Shown here piece after piece: positions 51,274 to 62,824 of a stretch of 64,000 nucleotides of DNA (the stretch's first letter is position 1; each line of letters begins with the position of its first letter). The notes beneath the pieces are model-generated. The model was given only the letters and a program-made list of their open reading frames with translations. It ran no database searches and was not told where the DNA came from. This DNA is from an uncultured Flavobacteriales bacterium. GTDB lineage: Bacteria; Bacteroidota; Bacteroidia; Flavobacteriales; BACL11. The DNA lies in contig CAJIYM010000003.1 in the NCBI GenBank assembly GCA_905181635.1, positions 124,001 to 188,000 of the forward strand, written 5' to 3'. Position numbers and translations under genes: made by a program.

Positions 51274-53232
51274 TTAGTAAATTACATTAACATTACCTGA
51301 CTTAACAAATAAATTACCATCTTCCCCATATACCTCTATTTTATAATAGTATGTACCCTGCTGAACCTTACTATTGTTAAATGCTCCATCCCAATGCTTT
51401 TCTATTGAATTACTTTCAAATAACTCCTCACCCCACCTGTCAAATATCTTTAAATTAAAAATAACAATATGTTCTCCAGTAACAACAAATAACTCATTAT
51501 GTTCATCATCATTTGGAGTAAACGAATTTGGAATAAAAAGCTGGGTAATTGGGACAAGATTAACTACAGCAACATTAGACAGAGCAATACACCCATTTCC
51601 ATCTGTTACCTGCACATAAAAATTTCCTGAATCAGTAATTTCAAGAACTTCTTCATTACTGATTAACATATTATCTGTACTATACCATTCATAAAAAGCA
51701 TAATTACCTACAGTTAATTCTACTTCTTCATTTTCATAAATGGTTATTTCTGATGGCGAAATAATAGCTTCTGGCATTGGAAAAACTGTAAGGTTTACTA
51801 CTCCGCCTAAAATATCTGCTTCACAACCATTAATGTCACTTACTAAGACTATTTCATAATCCCCTTCATCGCTAGTAATCAATGTAAAATCTGATGTGTT
51901 AATATTAAAAATTGATTCATTTACTGAACCATTTGAATATATTAAATCCCAAGGCAATAATCCATTGAATTCAAACGTAATATTTAATATTGATCCATCA
52001 TCACATATTTCACCCCCTCCGGATATTTGAGAGATTGGAGTAATATCTTGTATGATAGTAACTTGATCGTTTGCAATACATCCATTTACATCAGTAACAA
52101 TCAAATCAATTACTCCATCACTAACGGTAATATTAGAAGCTGAAGATCCGTCACTCCACTGATAGTAATAAGGAAAATTTCCACCTGAAAGAATAGGATC
52201 AATAAGAAAGGTAGATCTACATGGAATCGTTTGATCTATTCCTAATGATAAAATCGGAACATCATTTACAATAATATTTTGATCTTTAGTGTCAGAACAT
52301 CCATTAGCATCAGTTATATCATAGGTGATAATATTTGAACCCAATAAACTTACATCAGGAGTAAAGATCCCAGTACTAACTCCATTACCAAAATAAGTTC
52401 CTCCCGATGGAGTTGCTGAATTTAAATTTATCGCATTAGCATCACTACATACTTCACTAAATGCAGGAAAATTAATAATAGGATCAGCATTAATATTAAT
52501 AATTAAATTAGCCGTATCATCAGGACAGGTAACTGTTGCTCCAGGCACTGGGATTCCAGGAACAATATAAGAAAAAATACCACTAGAATATAATGAAGGG
52601 TCAAAAATATTACCACCAAAATTTGTCCATAGATCATCATACCAAGCACCCCCTGGGTTAGGTGAACCAATTAATTGATTTTCCATAATAAATATAGGAT
52701 CACTATTACAAAAATCTACAGTATTATCAAGACCAGCATCACCAGCAAGACAACAACTTGTTGACCCTAAACCTCCTGTTAAAGAAAAATCAATATTACA
52801 TGATGCATTTGAAAAATTAGTAATTAATAAAATATAATATTCTCCAATTACTGCATTTGCAATGTCACAAACCTCAATAGGAGCTGGAGAGTAACTACAG
52901 TCTTCTGTATTTACAGCTGTTAGATTATCACACATCGTTGTAGGATCTGTGAAAGGACCCCAACAAATAAAATCAATATCTAATAATGGTGTACTTTGCA
53001 TAGTTATTGATAGATTGCCTGGTTGATCAATCTGCAAAAAATAGAATGCAGGATTGGGTTGTGTCAATAAACACCCATAATCAGGGCCTATTGGTGCGGT
53101 TGTATTAGTAGATGCTGGAAAACCAATAGGAGTACTTGTACAAAATGGTTGTGAATTTATACAGTCACTTGATTGAGAATACATTAAAATACAACTAAAT
53201 ATTGTAATAAATAATAATAATTTTTTTTTCAT
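51274..53232 (-). CDS. T9SS type B sorting (gliding motility-associated C-terminal) domain protein, intact
   Basis: Signal peptide; C-terminal LFIPNSFTPNDDEHNELFVV...NLKIFDRWGEELFES...WDGAFNNSKVQQGTYYYKIEVYGEDG. Confidence 0.85.
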   Translation of the reverse strand: MKKKLLLFITIFSCILMYSQSSDCINSQPFCTSTPIGFPASTNTTAPIGPDYGCLLTQPNPAFYFLQIDQPGNLSITMQSTPLLDIDFICWGPFTDPTTMCDNLTAVNTEDCSYSPAPIEVCDIANAVIGEYYILLITNFSNASCNIDFSLTGGLGSTSCCLAGDAGLDNTVDFCNSDPIFIMENQLIGSPNPGGAWYDDLWTNFGGNIFDPSLYSSGIFSYIVPGIPVPGATVTCPDDTANLIININADPIINFPAFSEVCSDANAINLNSATPSGGTYFGNGVSTGIFTPDVSLLGSNIITYDITDANGCSDTKDQNIIVNDVPILSLGIDQTIPCRSTFLIDPILSGGNFPYYYQWSDGSSASNITVSDGVIDLIVTDVNGCIANDQVTIIQDITPISQISGGGEICDDGSILNITFEFNGLLPWDLIYSNGSVNESIFNINTSDFTLITSDEGDYEIVLVSDINGCEADILGGVVNLTVFPMPEAIISPSEITIYENEEVELTVGNYAFYEWYSTDNMLISNEEVLEITDSGNFYVQVTDGNGCIALSNVAVVNLVPITQLFIPNSFTPNDDEHNELFVVTGEHIVIFNLKIFDRWGEELFESNSIEKHWDGAFNNSKVQQGTYYYKIEVYGEDGNLFVKSGNVNVIY

Positions 53233-53237
53233 TTTTT

Positions 53238-55601
53238 TCAATAAATTATACTTACAGTCCCTGATAATTCCACAATTATATTATCATCTCCAAGAACCTT
53301 AACATTATAATAATACGCTCCTTCTTGAACTTTTTTATTAGCAAAAGTTCCATCCCAACTTTTATCAATTGATTCACTCATAAACATCAACTCTCCCCAT
53401 CTATTAAAGATCTGAATATTAAATGTTTTTACATTTATCACCTAATTATTACAAACAATTCATTATGATCATCACCATTAGGAGTAAATGTATTTGGAAT
53501 AAATAAATTAGTATAAGGTTGAGTATTCACAATAGCATATCTGAAACATCATCACAACCATTGAAATCTATTACTTCAACATAAAAATTCCAGAATCAGA
53601 AACGGTTAATGTAGAGAAAGTATCTAAATCTAAGCCTTCATCACTATACCAATGGTACATTGCATAATCACCAACCTCTAACTCAATAGTTTCATCCTCA
53701 TAAATAAAAGATTCAGAAGGAGAGATATTGCCACTGGTAAAGGATGAACTATGACCTTGTGCAGTTCCAACAATATTTGCAAGACAATCATTAATATCAG
53801 AAGCAGAAACAACATCATAAATACCTTCATTAGAAGTAGTAACTAAATAATTAGAATAGTAATACCTTGAATTGTTTGAGTTACTTAAACCATTTGTAAA
53901 TTCTAAATCCCAAGGCAATAAACCATTAAAATTAAAATTCATATCAGTAAAGTCCATTATCACAAATTGAACCACCACCACTTAAAGTAACGTTCCTGGA
54001 ATATCTTCTGTAATCATCTATATCATCCGAAGCTGAGCAATTCCAAAAATCTGAAACAGTAAGTGAATAAATTCCCTCCGAAAAGCTAAACTTGAATTTA
54101 TTGATCCATCATTCCATGCATAAGAGTAAGGTGGAGTACCTCCAACTATATTGGGAATAAGAGTTGTAGTTGTATTACATGCAATAGCATAATCTAAACC
54201 TAAATCAATACTAGGAGGAGGATCATAAGTAATTGAAATACTTGAAGTATCTCCACACCCAAATAAATCCGTAATTATTAAATCATAATTACCCTCACCT
54301 AGAGTCTGTGAGCTAAGAGTTGAACCATTACTCCAAGAATAAACATATGGAGCTGTTCCCCCTAAAACATTAGGAATAAGTAGGTAAGATGAATTACAAG
54401 CAATAATAGTGTCAACACCTAAATCAACATTTGGAAAATCTCCTTCAATAACTCTCAAAGTATCAGAAAGTATAGCACATCCTGAAATATCTGCAGAAAC
54501 AACATAAATTCCTTCACCAACAGTTATACTTGAATCAGTACTAATAACTAAAGAAGTAGAATCAAACCACTGATAAGTAGCGCCTACTCCTCCATTTGCA
54601 GTTAGTGTAACAGTTGAATTGCAAGGAATACTCATAACTGCCGAATCTATACCTAAATCATCTATAATTGATAATGGAGGAGAATAAAAACTTCCTGCTT
54701 CCAGCCAAACATAAGAACTTAAACCACCATCAGTACCATCAGCAATTGCCAAGCGAATATGATATATTTCTCCACATTGAACTAATGCACTTGCAGTAAG
54801 TACAGTAGTAAACCCATCAGCATCAGCAATTGTACTTAAGCCATTCTGATTATCGACAAAATACTGTGGATTCATAATTGCAGGAGGGAAAGCACTTGGA
54901 TCGTTACAAACGGATGAAATAGTAATAGGTAAAGGTGGGACTGTGTTAGGTACAACTGCAAGATTAATCGAACCAAATGGATTAGGTGTTGGTGGTACTG
55001 TTAATACAATAGGTGGTGCATAATATGGACCTGAAATTCCAGGGCCTGACAGAAAAAAACCAAATACATCATTATACTGACTATTCTCAAATGCAAAATA
55101 TTCTTGAGATCCAAAAGCATATTTAAAATTTAAAGAATCAGATGTAGGAATAAAATCAAATTCTAAAATAGCAATATCATTTACTGAACTTACAGTGAAA
55201 GATTGCCCAATCATTCCCGGAACAGATTGCGCAACATTTAGTAAATCAGGATCAGTAACACCAGGAACTGGCATAGTAACTCCTACTCCTAAATTTATTG
55301 GATCTAGATTATAAATATCACCTGTACTCATTACAATACCACTATCAATTCCTAAACTAGTATTAACTGCATTAAACCAACCAATTTGAGCAGGAGCTCC
55401 CTGATAATTAGGAGACAGATAAGGTGTTGGTGGAAATCCAGTTGGCCCAAGAAGAGGTACAAGAGTAACACCACCACCTAATAATTGATTGTTAATTAAA
55501 TAATTAATATTATCATAAGGAGGATTGTTATCTATTACTATTTGCGATTTTAACATAAAAGAAGAAGAAATCAATACTAGAAGTATATTTAATTTATTCA
55601 T
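53238..55601 (-). CDS. Choice-of-anchor L domain protein with T9SS type B C-terminal domain, multiple frame breaks after ~54080
   Basis: N-terminal GIVMSTGDIYNLDPINLG..., DVFGFFLSGPGISGPYYAPP (54018..55601); continues in other frames through 53571..53981 to FNIQIFNRWGELMFMSESIDKSWDGTFANKKVQEGAYYYNVKV (53238..53441). Confidence 0.75.
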
Positions 55602-55604
55602 ATT

Positions 55605-58600
55605 TTATTTTATAATCAATTTAAAGATTACTTTTTCTTTCTGTTCCACTTCAATTTCTATAAAGTAAATACCACTTGCTTTATTTTCTCTTTTTAGGAT
55701 ATGTTTATCTGTATCTATAACATTATACTCCTCTATTAATTTACCAAACACATCTACTAACTTAATACTTGCCTGTTTTACCTGTTTCCCAAAATCAACT
55801 GTCGTCTCTTCTCTAAATGGATTAGGATAAATACTTAAAGCTATCCCAGAAGATAATTGACCAGCACCTGTTGATATATTATCAAAAATGTTTGACTCTA
55901 CAGTACATCCGTTCCCATCAGTTACAACAACATAATAAACACCATAATTAGCAACAATATATGTTACACTAGTACCTATTGAAACAAATGGATTAGACTG
56001 TTCTCTCCAAGAGTATGAGAATGGTGCTGTACCTCCTAATGGAATCCCTGAAGTTAACACATATGAACTCTCCGTAATATTCACACTTAATGCTTCTGGC
56101 TCTGTTACACTATAAGTAAACTCACGCTCACAACCATTACCATCTGTAACTGTTAGTGTATCAACACCTACAGTTAAATTACTCGCTAATGCAGATGTTT
56201 GACCTGAATTCCAAGTATAACTATAAGGAGGTATTGTTCCAGAAGATGAAGCCAATATACTACCCGTACTTTCCCCAAAACAATCTACGTGCTCTATTGT
56301 AACAGTATTCGTTATTGCTGAATACTCTACAACCTCTAAAGTATCACTTACACTACAGCCAAGCGTATTATTATAATTAGCTAATAAAACATAAATACCT
56401 GCCACTAAACTATCTACCTGAACACCTGATCCAATAACAACTCCTGAATTATTTATATTCTCCCAACTGTAACTGTAACCCGGATTCAAGTTAGGATTTA
56501 AAATAGTTAACACCCCTGTTGAAGAAGCATTACAAATAGTATCCGTTAAAATAGATATAGAAGCTACAGTGTAAGTGTCATAATCAACTACCTGCTGATT
56601 TACACCCCCAGCAATAACAGAGGAAGGACAATTATTAATATCTGTTAAAGCAACTGTATAATCCCCTGAGCAAACATTTGATATATAATTATTTGCTGTA
56701 ATAGAATGAGAGGTAATAAATCCTGTCTGATTATCTGTAAGTAAAGCAGTATATAAGGCAACTCCTCCTGACAAACTATCAATCAATATAGTACCATCAC
56801 AAGCACCTAAGCAGCTTTCTGAAGTACTCACGGAAATATTAAAGGTTAGGCTAGAAGGCTCAGATAAAACAATACTTCTGTTTACCATACAGTTATTTGT
56901 ATCTCTAATGGTTACTGAATAAACTCCTGAATATAAATTATTAATTGTAGCTGTAGTAGCAGAAGAACCTCCAAACCATTGATAAGCATAAGGTGCATGG
57001 CCTCCAGAAGCGGTTACCTGTGCACCACCATCATTATAACCAAAACAACTTACTTCATTACTATCCAAACCACCACTAGAATATTGATGTAAAGAGGCAA
57101 CACTTGCATCCATACTCTCTAAATAAACACGTAAGGTATCAGTACTTGCACTAGCGATACATCCCTTCGTATCTGTAACAGTAATGGTATAAGAACTATC
57201 AGATGAATTATAATTATCTGCCAATAAAGCACTAGCAGTAGTAGTTGTTTGTGGTAAATTTAAATTGTCATCCCAAACATAAGTATAGCCTGGAGTCCCT
57301 CCATAGGCAAAAGCAGATAAACTAGCGGTATTAACACCAACACAATAAGGTAATATTGTTTGAGTATCGTCTATCTCAATCATTAATTCTGTAGGCTCAT
57401 GAGTAAATACTGTATCACTTGCACTACACCCTTTTGCATCTGTAACTACAACTATATGTAAACCTGGAGTTAGTGTATTAATCGTATCACCTACCCACTG
57501 TCCATTATCCCAATCAAAAACATAAGGCAATGTACCTCCTACTGCTGTTGCTGCTGCTAAACCATCATTAGCACCATAACAATCTATCTGATCCAACTCA
57601 AATGCCTCCATACTCAAAGGCTCTGGCTCTGAAATATAAATACTATCAACAACCTCACAACCTAAAATATCTCTAGTAGTTACAAAATAACTACCCTGTA
57701 ATAGACCTACTGCTATATCTAAATTAACACCAACAGTCTGCTGACCTTGACTCCAAAAATAAGTGTACACACTAGAAAATCCTCCAACTGAACTAATAGT
57801 AGCAATACCATCAGCATCGCCATAACAACTAACGTTCTGAATATTAGTTAAATCAGATTCTATCAAAGGGTTCTCAGAAATATAAATACTATCAACAACC
57901 TCACAACCCCAATCATCTGATAAAGTAACTGAATGATAACCAGAAGTTAAACCATCAGCAATAGATGAAGTCTCTCCATTATCCCATAAATAAGCATAAT
58001 TAACCTGACCACCAGTAGCATATAAAATAGCCTTACCTACACTATCACTATAACAAGCTATACCCTCAACAAGAACCAAACTATCTATACTTAAAGCATT
58101 AGAAGGCTCTGGAACATTAAAAGTATAATCAACAAAACATCCCCTAACATCATAAATATGTAATACATAAATACCTGCAAATAAATCAAATAAAGTATCG
58201 CGCTCGCTTGTGCTTGTTCCAGAAAACCTGCTATCCAAAGTATCCCCCTGAGAATCTAACCAATAATAAGCATAAGGACCCCAACCACCTCCAGCATCTC
58301 CAACCAACATACCCGTATTATCCCCCTTACAAGGAACACCAAATATCTGAGCAGAAGCCTGCAAGGCAACCTGAGGCTCAATAATATTAACACTAGTAAA
58401 TGTGTCACAACCATTTGCATCCTCAACAGATAAATAATAACTACCTGCAATCAAACCAATAGCAGTATCGTTATCACTAAAACTAACAGGATTACCACTC
58501 TCATACCAAGAATAAATATAACCAGGTGTACCTCCAGCAGAAGAACCAACAACAAAGCCAGAACTACCACCATAACAAACAGCAACTTCTGAAGAAGCTA

Positions 58601-60233
58601 AAGCCTGTAAAGGAAATCCAGGAGCCGAAATAGTTACTGGGATAGTAATTTCACAAAATGCATTATCACTCACCTTGACATCATAAGTACCAGTCCCTAA
58701 TCCGAAAAAGGAAGTATCAAGAGGATATGCACTAGCATTTAAAACACCGTCTAAGTAAAAGCTATATGGAGTTAACTGAACACTATTAACATCAATAGCA
58801 ATATAGCCATCATGATAATCCCAACAATTTACATCAGTACTTGAAATAGTAAAATCTATAGGAGTTAATGTATCTGAAGTCAGCGTAACTACACATTCTG
58901 ATTCAGTAGTAACATAATAAAATTGAGTACCTTGGGACAAAGATGAGCTTGGTAATGAATAAGACGTAGCGGGGAAGAAAACATTATCAAGGAGATAATA
59001 AGGACCACCTAAATTTGTAGACCCCATTAAACGATACTTAGTTGTGAGAGATGCTCCAAAAGGATGCTCCCATTCAAAATAAAGAGAACCATTACTTTCG
59101 GCAACACAACTTAATAATGTTGGAGGTAAAGAATCTCCTGCACTTGATAAAACTATTAAAGAATCAGAATAAAAAGTACAACCTGCAATTGTTGCTCCTA
59201 CAACATAAGTTCCTGCACCAACAAAAACAATAGAATCTGTGCTAAAAACGACTGAATTAGAATCGAACCATTCATAAGTTGCACTGTCACCCGCATTTAC
59301 CGTTAACATTATATTTGCATCACATTCAATTAACATTGTAGTTGAGTCTATACCTAAGTCGTCAACAACACTAACAACAGGAGAAGAAAAACTTCCTGCC
59401 TCCAACCAAACATAAGAACTTAAACCAGGATCTGAACCATCCGCAATAGCAAGTTTAATATGATATGTCGCCCCACATTGAACAGTAGAAGTAGCTGTAA
59501 GTACAGTAGTAAACCCATCAGCATCAGCAATTGTACTTAATCCATTCTGATTATCAACAAAATACTGTGGATTCATAACAGCAGGAGGGAAAGCAGCTGG
59601 ATTGTTACAAACGGATGAAATAGTAATAGGTAAAGGTGGGACAGTGTTAGGCACAACTGCAAGATTAATCGAACCATTAGGAAAAGCTAAAGGAGAAGAC
59701 CAAGGGCCTACTATACCAGGACCAGAAAGAAAAAAACCAAATACATCATTATACTGTGTATTCTCAAATCCAAAATATTCTTGAGAACCAAAAGCATACT
59801 TAAACTCGAGTAGATTTGATGAAGCCACAAAATCAAATTCTAAAATAGCTACATCATTAATTGAGGAAACCGTAAAGGTTTGTCCAATCATTCCTGGAAC
59901 AGAGTTAGCAACAGCCAATAAATCAGGATCAGTAACAGTATTAGCAATAAAAGGAAAACCTCCCCCATTTATAGGATCCAAAGCATAAACATCGCCTGTA
60001 GATAGTACAATACCCTCAGAGATATTCAAGTTAGTATTAATAGCATCAAACCAACCTATTTGAGCAGAATCTCCTTGGAAAGAATGATTAGAAGCTACAA
60101 CCCCACCACCTAGCAATACATTATCAACTAGAGAAACAGGACTATTAAAAGGGGGTGTATTATCAATTACAATCTGAGACTGCACGTTAAAAAAACAAAA
60201 CACACAAATGATAAGTAGTAGTAAATTTTTCAT
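55605..60233 (-). CDS. Choice-of-anchor L domain plus about nine SprB-like repeats and T9SS type A sorting domain adhesin
   Basis: GIVLSTGDVYALDPINGG, DVFGFFLSGPGIVGP; repeats such as VSCYGDADGIATISSVGG, IDCYGANDGLAAATAVGG; C-terminal LSIYPNPFREETTVDFG...LVDVFGKLIEEYN...ASGIYFIEIE. ATG at 60233 preferred. Confidence 0.85.
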   Translation of the reverse strand: MKNLLLLIICVFCFFNVQSQIVIDNTPPFNSPVSLVDNVLLGGGVVASNHSFQGDSAQIGWFDAINTNLNISEGIVLSTGDVYALDPINGGGFPFIANTVTDPDLLAVANSVPGMIGQTFTVSSINDVAILEFDFVASSNLLEFKYAFGSQEYFGFENTQYNDVFGFFLSGPGIVGPWSSPLAFPNGSINLAVVPNTVPPLPITISSVCNNPAAFPPAVMNPQYFVDNQNGLSTIADADGFTTVLTATSTVQCGATYHIKLAIADGSDPGLSSYVWLEAGSFSSPVVSVVDDLGIDSTTMLIECDANIMLTVNAGDSATYEWFDSNSVVFSTDSIVFVGAGTYVVGATIAGCTFYSDSLIVLSSAGDSLPPTLLSCVAESNGSLYFEWEHPFGASLTTKYRLMGSTNLGGPYYLLDNVFFPATSYSLPSSSLSQGTQFYYVTTESECVVTLTSDTLTPIDFTISSTDVNCWDYHDGYIAIDVNSVQLTPYSFYLDGVLNASAYPLDTSFFGLGTGTYDVKVSDNAFCEITIPVTISAPGFPLQALASSEVAVCYGGSSGFVVGSSAGGTPGYIYSWYESGNPVSFSDNDTAIGLIAGSYYLSVEDANGCDTFTSVNIIEPQVALQASAQIFGVPCKGDNTGMLVGDAGGGWGPYAYYWLDSQGDTLDSRFSGTSTSERDTLFDLFAGIYVLHIYDVRGCFVDYTFNVPEPSNALSIDSLVLVEGIACYSDSVGKAILYATGGQVNYAYLWDNGETSSIADGLTSGYHSVTLSDDWGCEVVDSIYISENPLIESDLTNIQNVSCYGDADGIATISSVGGFSSVYTYFWSQGQQTVGVNLDIAVGLLQGSYFVTTRDILGCEVVDSIYISEPEPLSMEAFELDQIDCYGANDGLAAATAVGGTLPYVFDWDNGQWVGDTINTLTPGLHIVVVTDAKGCSASDTVFTHEPTELMIEIDDTQTILPYCVGVNTASLSAFAYGGTPGYTYVWDDNLNLPQTTTTASALLADNYNSSDSSYTITVTDTKGCIASASTDTLRVYLESMDASVASLHQYSSGGLDSNEVSCFGYNDGGAQVTASGGHAPYAYQWFGGSSATTATINNLYSGVYSVTIRDTNNCMVNRSIVLSEPSSLTFNISVSTSESCLGACDGTILIDSLSGGVALYTALLTDNQTGFITSHSITANNYISNVCSGDYTVALTDINNCPSSVIAGGVNQQVVDYDTYTVASISILTDTICNASSTGVLTILNPNLNPGYSYSWENINNSGVVIGSGVQVDSLVAGIYVLLANYNNTLGCSVSDTLEVVEYSAITNTVTIEHVDCFGESTGSILASSSGTIPPYSYTWNSGQTSALASNLTVGVDTLTVTDGNGCEREFTYSVTEPEALSVNITESSYVLTSGIPLGGTAPFSYSWREQSNPFVSIGTSVTYIVANYGVYYVVVTDGNGCTVESNIFDNISTGAGQLSSGIALSIYPNPFREETTVDFGKQVKQASIKLVDVFGKLIEEYNVIDTDKHILKRENKASGIYFIEIEVEQKEKVIFKLIIK

Positions 60234-60293
60234 AATCCAACAAAAATACAAAAAAATAAAGTGACCTACACTAAGAATAAATTGAAAATCTTA

Positions 60294-62078
60294 CTAACTC
60301 AAAGTGTCAGATTCTTGCAAATTATACATTTTGGAATAAGCACCACCACTTTTCAATAAGTATTCATGAGTACCCTCTTCTAATACTGATCCATTTTTTA
60401 GATGCAATATTTTATCGGCCTTAACAATAGTAGATAATCTGTGAGCAATAACAATAGTTGTTCGGTCTTTAGATAGTTTTTCTAAAGCATTTTGCAACAA
60501 TTTCTCTGTTGCGGTATCAATTGATGAAGTAGCTTCATCCAAAATTAATATTTTAGGATTACGCACATACACTCTTAAAAAGGCAATTAACTGTCTTTGA
60601 CCTGATGAAAGAGTAACACCCCTCTCTCCTACCACATAATCGTAAGATTTTGGTAGAGCTTCAATAAAGCCATGTACCCCAATTTTCTTTGCAGCCTCAA
60701 TAATTTTATTTCTAGTAATATTAGAATCAAACAAAGTAATATTATTCAGAATAGAGTCAGAAAACAAGAATACCTCCTGTTGCACAAGAGCAATATTTTG
60801 TCTTAGATTTGACAATTGAATAGTATTAATATTTACACCATCAATAGCAATTATACCTTTTTGAGTTTCATAAAAGCGATTAAGTACGGAAATAATAGAA
60901 GTTTTACCTGCACCTGTTCTACCAACCAAAGCCAACATTTTTCCCGCCTTAATTTCGAAACTTAATCCCTTTAGCACCCATTCATCTTGCTTGTAATAAA
61001 AATCAACATCCTTAAAAGAAATAGCTCCCTCCATACTTTCAATTTTATTTTTGCCTGAGTCATCAATTTTTTCATCCTTATCAAGCACTTTAAAAACACG
61101 CTCGGAGCCTACAATTCCCATCTGTAAAATATTAAACCTATCAGCAAGTTGTCTAATAGGACGAAACATCATGTGGATAAACAGAATAAATGCAATTAAC
61201 TCCCCTACTGTAATATCTTTTCCTGAGAGAATACCTTGTCCACCATACCAAACAATTAAACCTATGGACATAGCTGAAAGCACCTCAACAATTGGAAAAA
61301 AAACTGCGTAATAGAAAATGGATCGTAAGTGTGCATCTCTATGAGACTGGTTAATCGTTTTGAATTTTTTATATTCAGCCTGCTCCCTATTAAAAATTTG
61401 TACGATATTCATTCCTACAATATGTTCCTGAACAAAAGTATTAAGCTGAGAAACTTGCTCACGAACATCCTGAAAAGAAGCTTTAATATTTCGCTTGAAC
61501 CAAGAAGTAGCCACTAACAAGATAGGAATCGTTAGCATAGCAATAATTGCTAAGCGCCAATCGGTATAAAACATCATAATCACTACTACTACCAATTTTA
61601 ACAATTCTGCAATAATAACTAAAAGGCCTTGGGAGAAAATATCAGCAATCGTTTCAATGTCTGAAACAGCACGCGTAACCAAAGTACCTATAGGAGTATT
61701 ATCAAAATACTTCATTTTGAGAGATAAAATATGCTTAAAAATTTTAGCTCGTAAATCTTGAATAACGTGCTGCCCTATCCAAGTGGAAAGATAAATGTAA
61801 AAAAATTGTATGAAGGCCTCAACAAACAGTAATCCCAGCAACAAGACAGTAATATCAAACAGCTTTTCATTATTGGGAATAAGGATATAATTATCAATAG
61901 CATAGTTAATTAGCATAGGACGTGCAGGCCCCAAAACAGAAAGTAGAACAGCTGCAATAGCTGCAATGGTAAATTGCATTTGATAGGGTTTGGCAAAAGC
62001 AAGAACTCGTTTTAACAATACAAAGTCAATTACATTACCCGTGTTGGATTTTGATTTATTAGTCTTAGTTTTTGACAT
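60294..62078 (-). CDS. ABC transporter ATP-binding/permease protein (exporter type)
   Basis: TM domain; ALVGRTGAGKTSIISVLNRFY; LSSGQRQLIAFLRVYVRNPKILILDEATSSID. Confidence 0.93.
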   Translation of the reverse strand: MSKTKTNKSKSNTGNVIDFVLLKRVLAFAKPYQMQFTIAAIAAVLLSVLGPARPMLINYAIDNYILIPNNEKLFDITVLLLGLLFVEAFIQFFYIYLSTWIGQHVIQDLRAKIFKHILSLKMKYFDNTPIGTLVTRAVSDIETIADIFSQGLLVIIAELLKLVVVVIMMFYTDWRLAIIAMLTIPILLVATSWFKRNIKASFQDVREQVSQLNTFVQEHIVGMNIVQIFNREQAEYKKFKTINQSHRDAHLRSIFYYAVFFPIVEVLSAMSIGLIVWYGGQGILSGKDITVGELIAFILFIHMMFRPIRQLADRFNILQMGIVGSERVFKVLDKDEKIDDSGKNKIESMEGAISFKDVDFYYKQDEWVLKGLSFEIKAGKMLALVGRTGAGKTSIISVLNRFYETQKGIIAIDGVNINTIQLSNLRQNIALVQQEVFLFSDSILNNITLFDSNITRNKIIEAAKKIGVHGFIEALPKSYDYVVGERGVTLSSGQRQLIAFLRVYVRNPKILILDEATSSIDTATEKLLQNALEKLSKDRTTIVIAHRLSTIVKADKILHLKNGSVLEEGTHEYLLKSGGAYSKMYNLQESDTLS

Positions 62079-62819
62079 TTACAGAAAAATATCTTTTGGA
62101 TACTCAATTTTACTTAAAAAAAGTGCATTTGCAGGAACTGAAGTACCTGCCATACACCTATCATTTTGAGCAATTATTTTTCTTACTTGTTCAGCTTTAA
62201 TTTTACCAATACCTACATCAAGTAAAGTACCTACTATTGCCCTAACCATATTGCGTAAAAACCTATCAGCTTTAATAGTAAAAATAAGCTCTCCATCGTA
62301 CCATTGACAACTTGCCGACATTACATTACAATTATTAGTAAATGTTTGAGTATTAGCTTTAGAAAAAGAAGTAAAATCCTGTCTTCCTAAAAGAGACTGA
62401 CACGCTAAGTTCATTTGAATAATATCTAAAGGCTTATGTACAAAATAAGCAGTTTTTTTAAACGGACTTTTCTTCTGAACAATATTGTAATTGTAAATTC
62501 TGCTCATAGCATCAAAACGAGAAGATGCGTCATCCTTTACATTAAAAAAAGAATGAACTGCAATATCATTAGGCAAAAAGCTATTGAGCTTTATAATTGT
62601 AGTGTGAAAATCAAATTCTTCATCACAATCAAAATGAGCAAACATTTGTTTAGCATGTACCCCTGCATCAGTACGACCTGCACCTACCACCTCAATTTTA
62701 GTATTTAAAATAATACTTAGAGCCTTGTTTATTTCTGCTTGCACTGTATTGGCATTGGGTTGTACTTGCCAACCATGATAATTAGTGCCCACGTAAGAAA
62801 GTTCAATGAAAAATCTCAT
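62079..62819 (-). CDS. truA: tRNA pseudouridine(38-40) synthase TruA
   Basis: YVGTNYHGWQVQPNANTVQAEINKAL, VGAGRTDAGVHAKQMFAHFD, ADRFLRNMVRAIVGTLLDVG. Confidence 0.96.
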   Translation of the reverse strand: MRFFIELSYVGTNYHGWQVQPNANTVQAEINKALSIILNTKIEVVGAGRTDAGVHAKQMFAHFDCDEEFDFHTTIIKLNSFLPNDIAVHSFFNVKDDASSRFDAMSRIYNYNIVQKKSPFKKTAYFVHKPLDIIQMNLACQSLLGRQDFTSFSKANTQTFTNNCNVMSASCQWYDGELIFTIKADRFLRNMVRAIVGTLLDVGIGKIKAEQVRKIIAQNDRCMAGTSVPANALFLSKIEYPKDIFL

Positions 62820-62824
62820 GTTTG

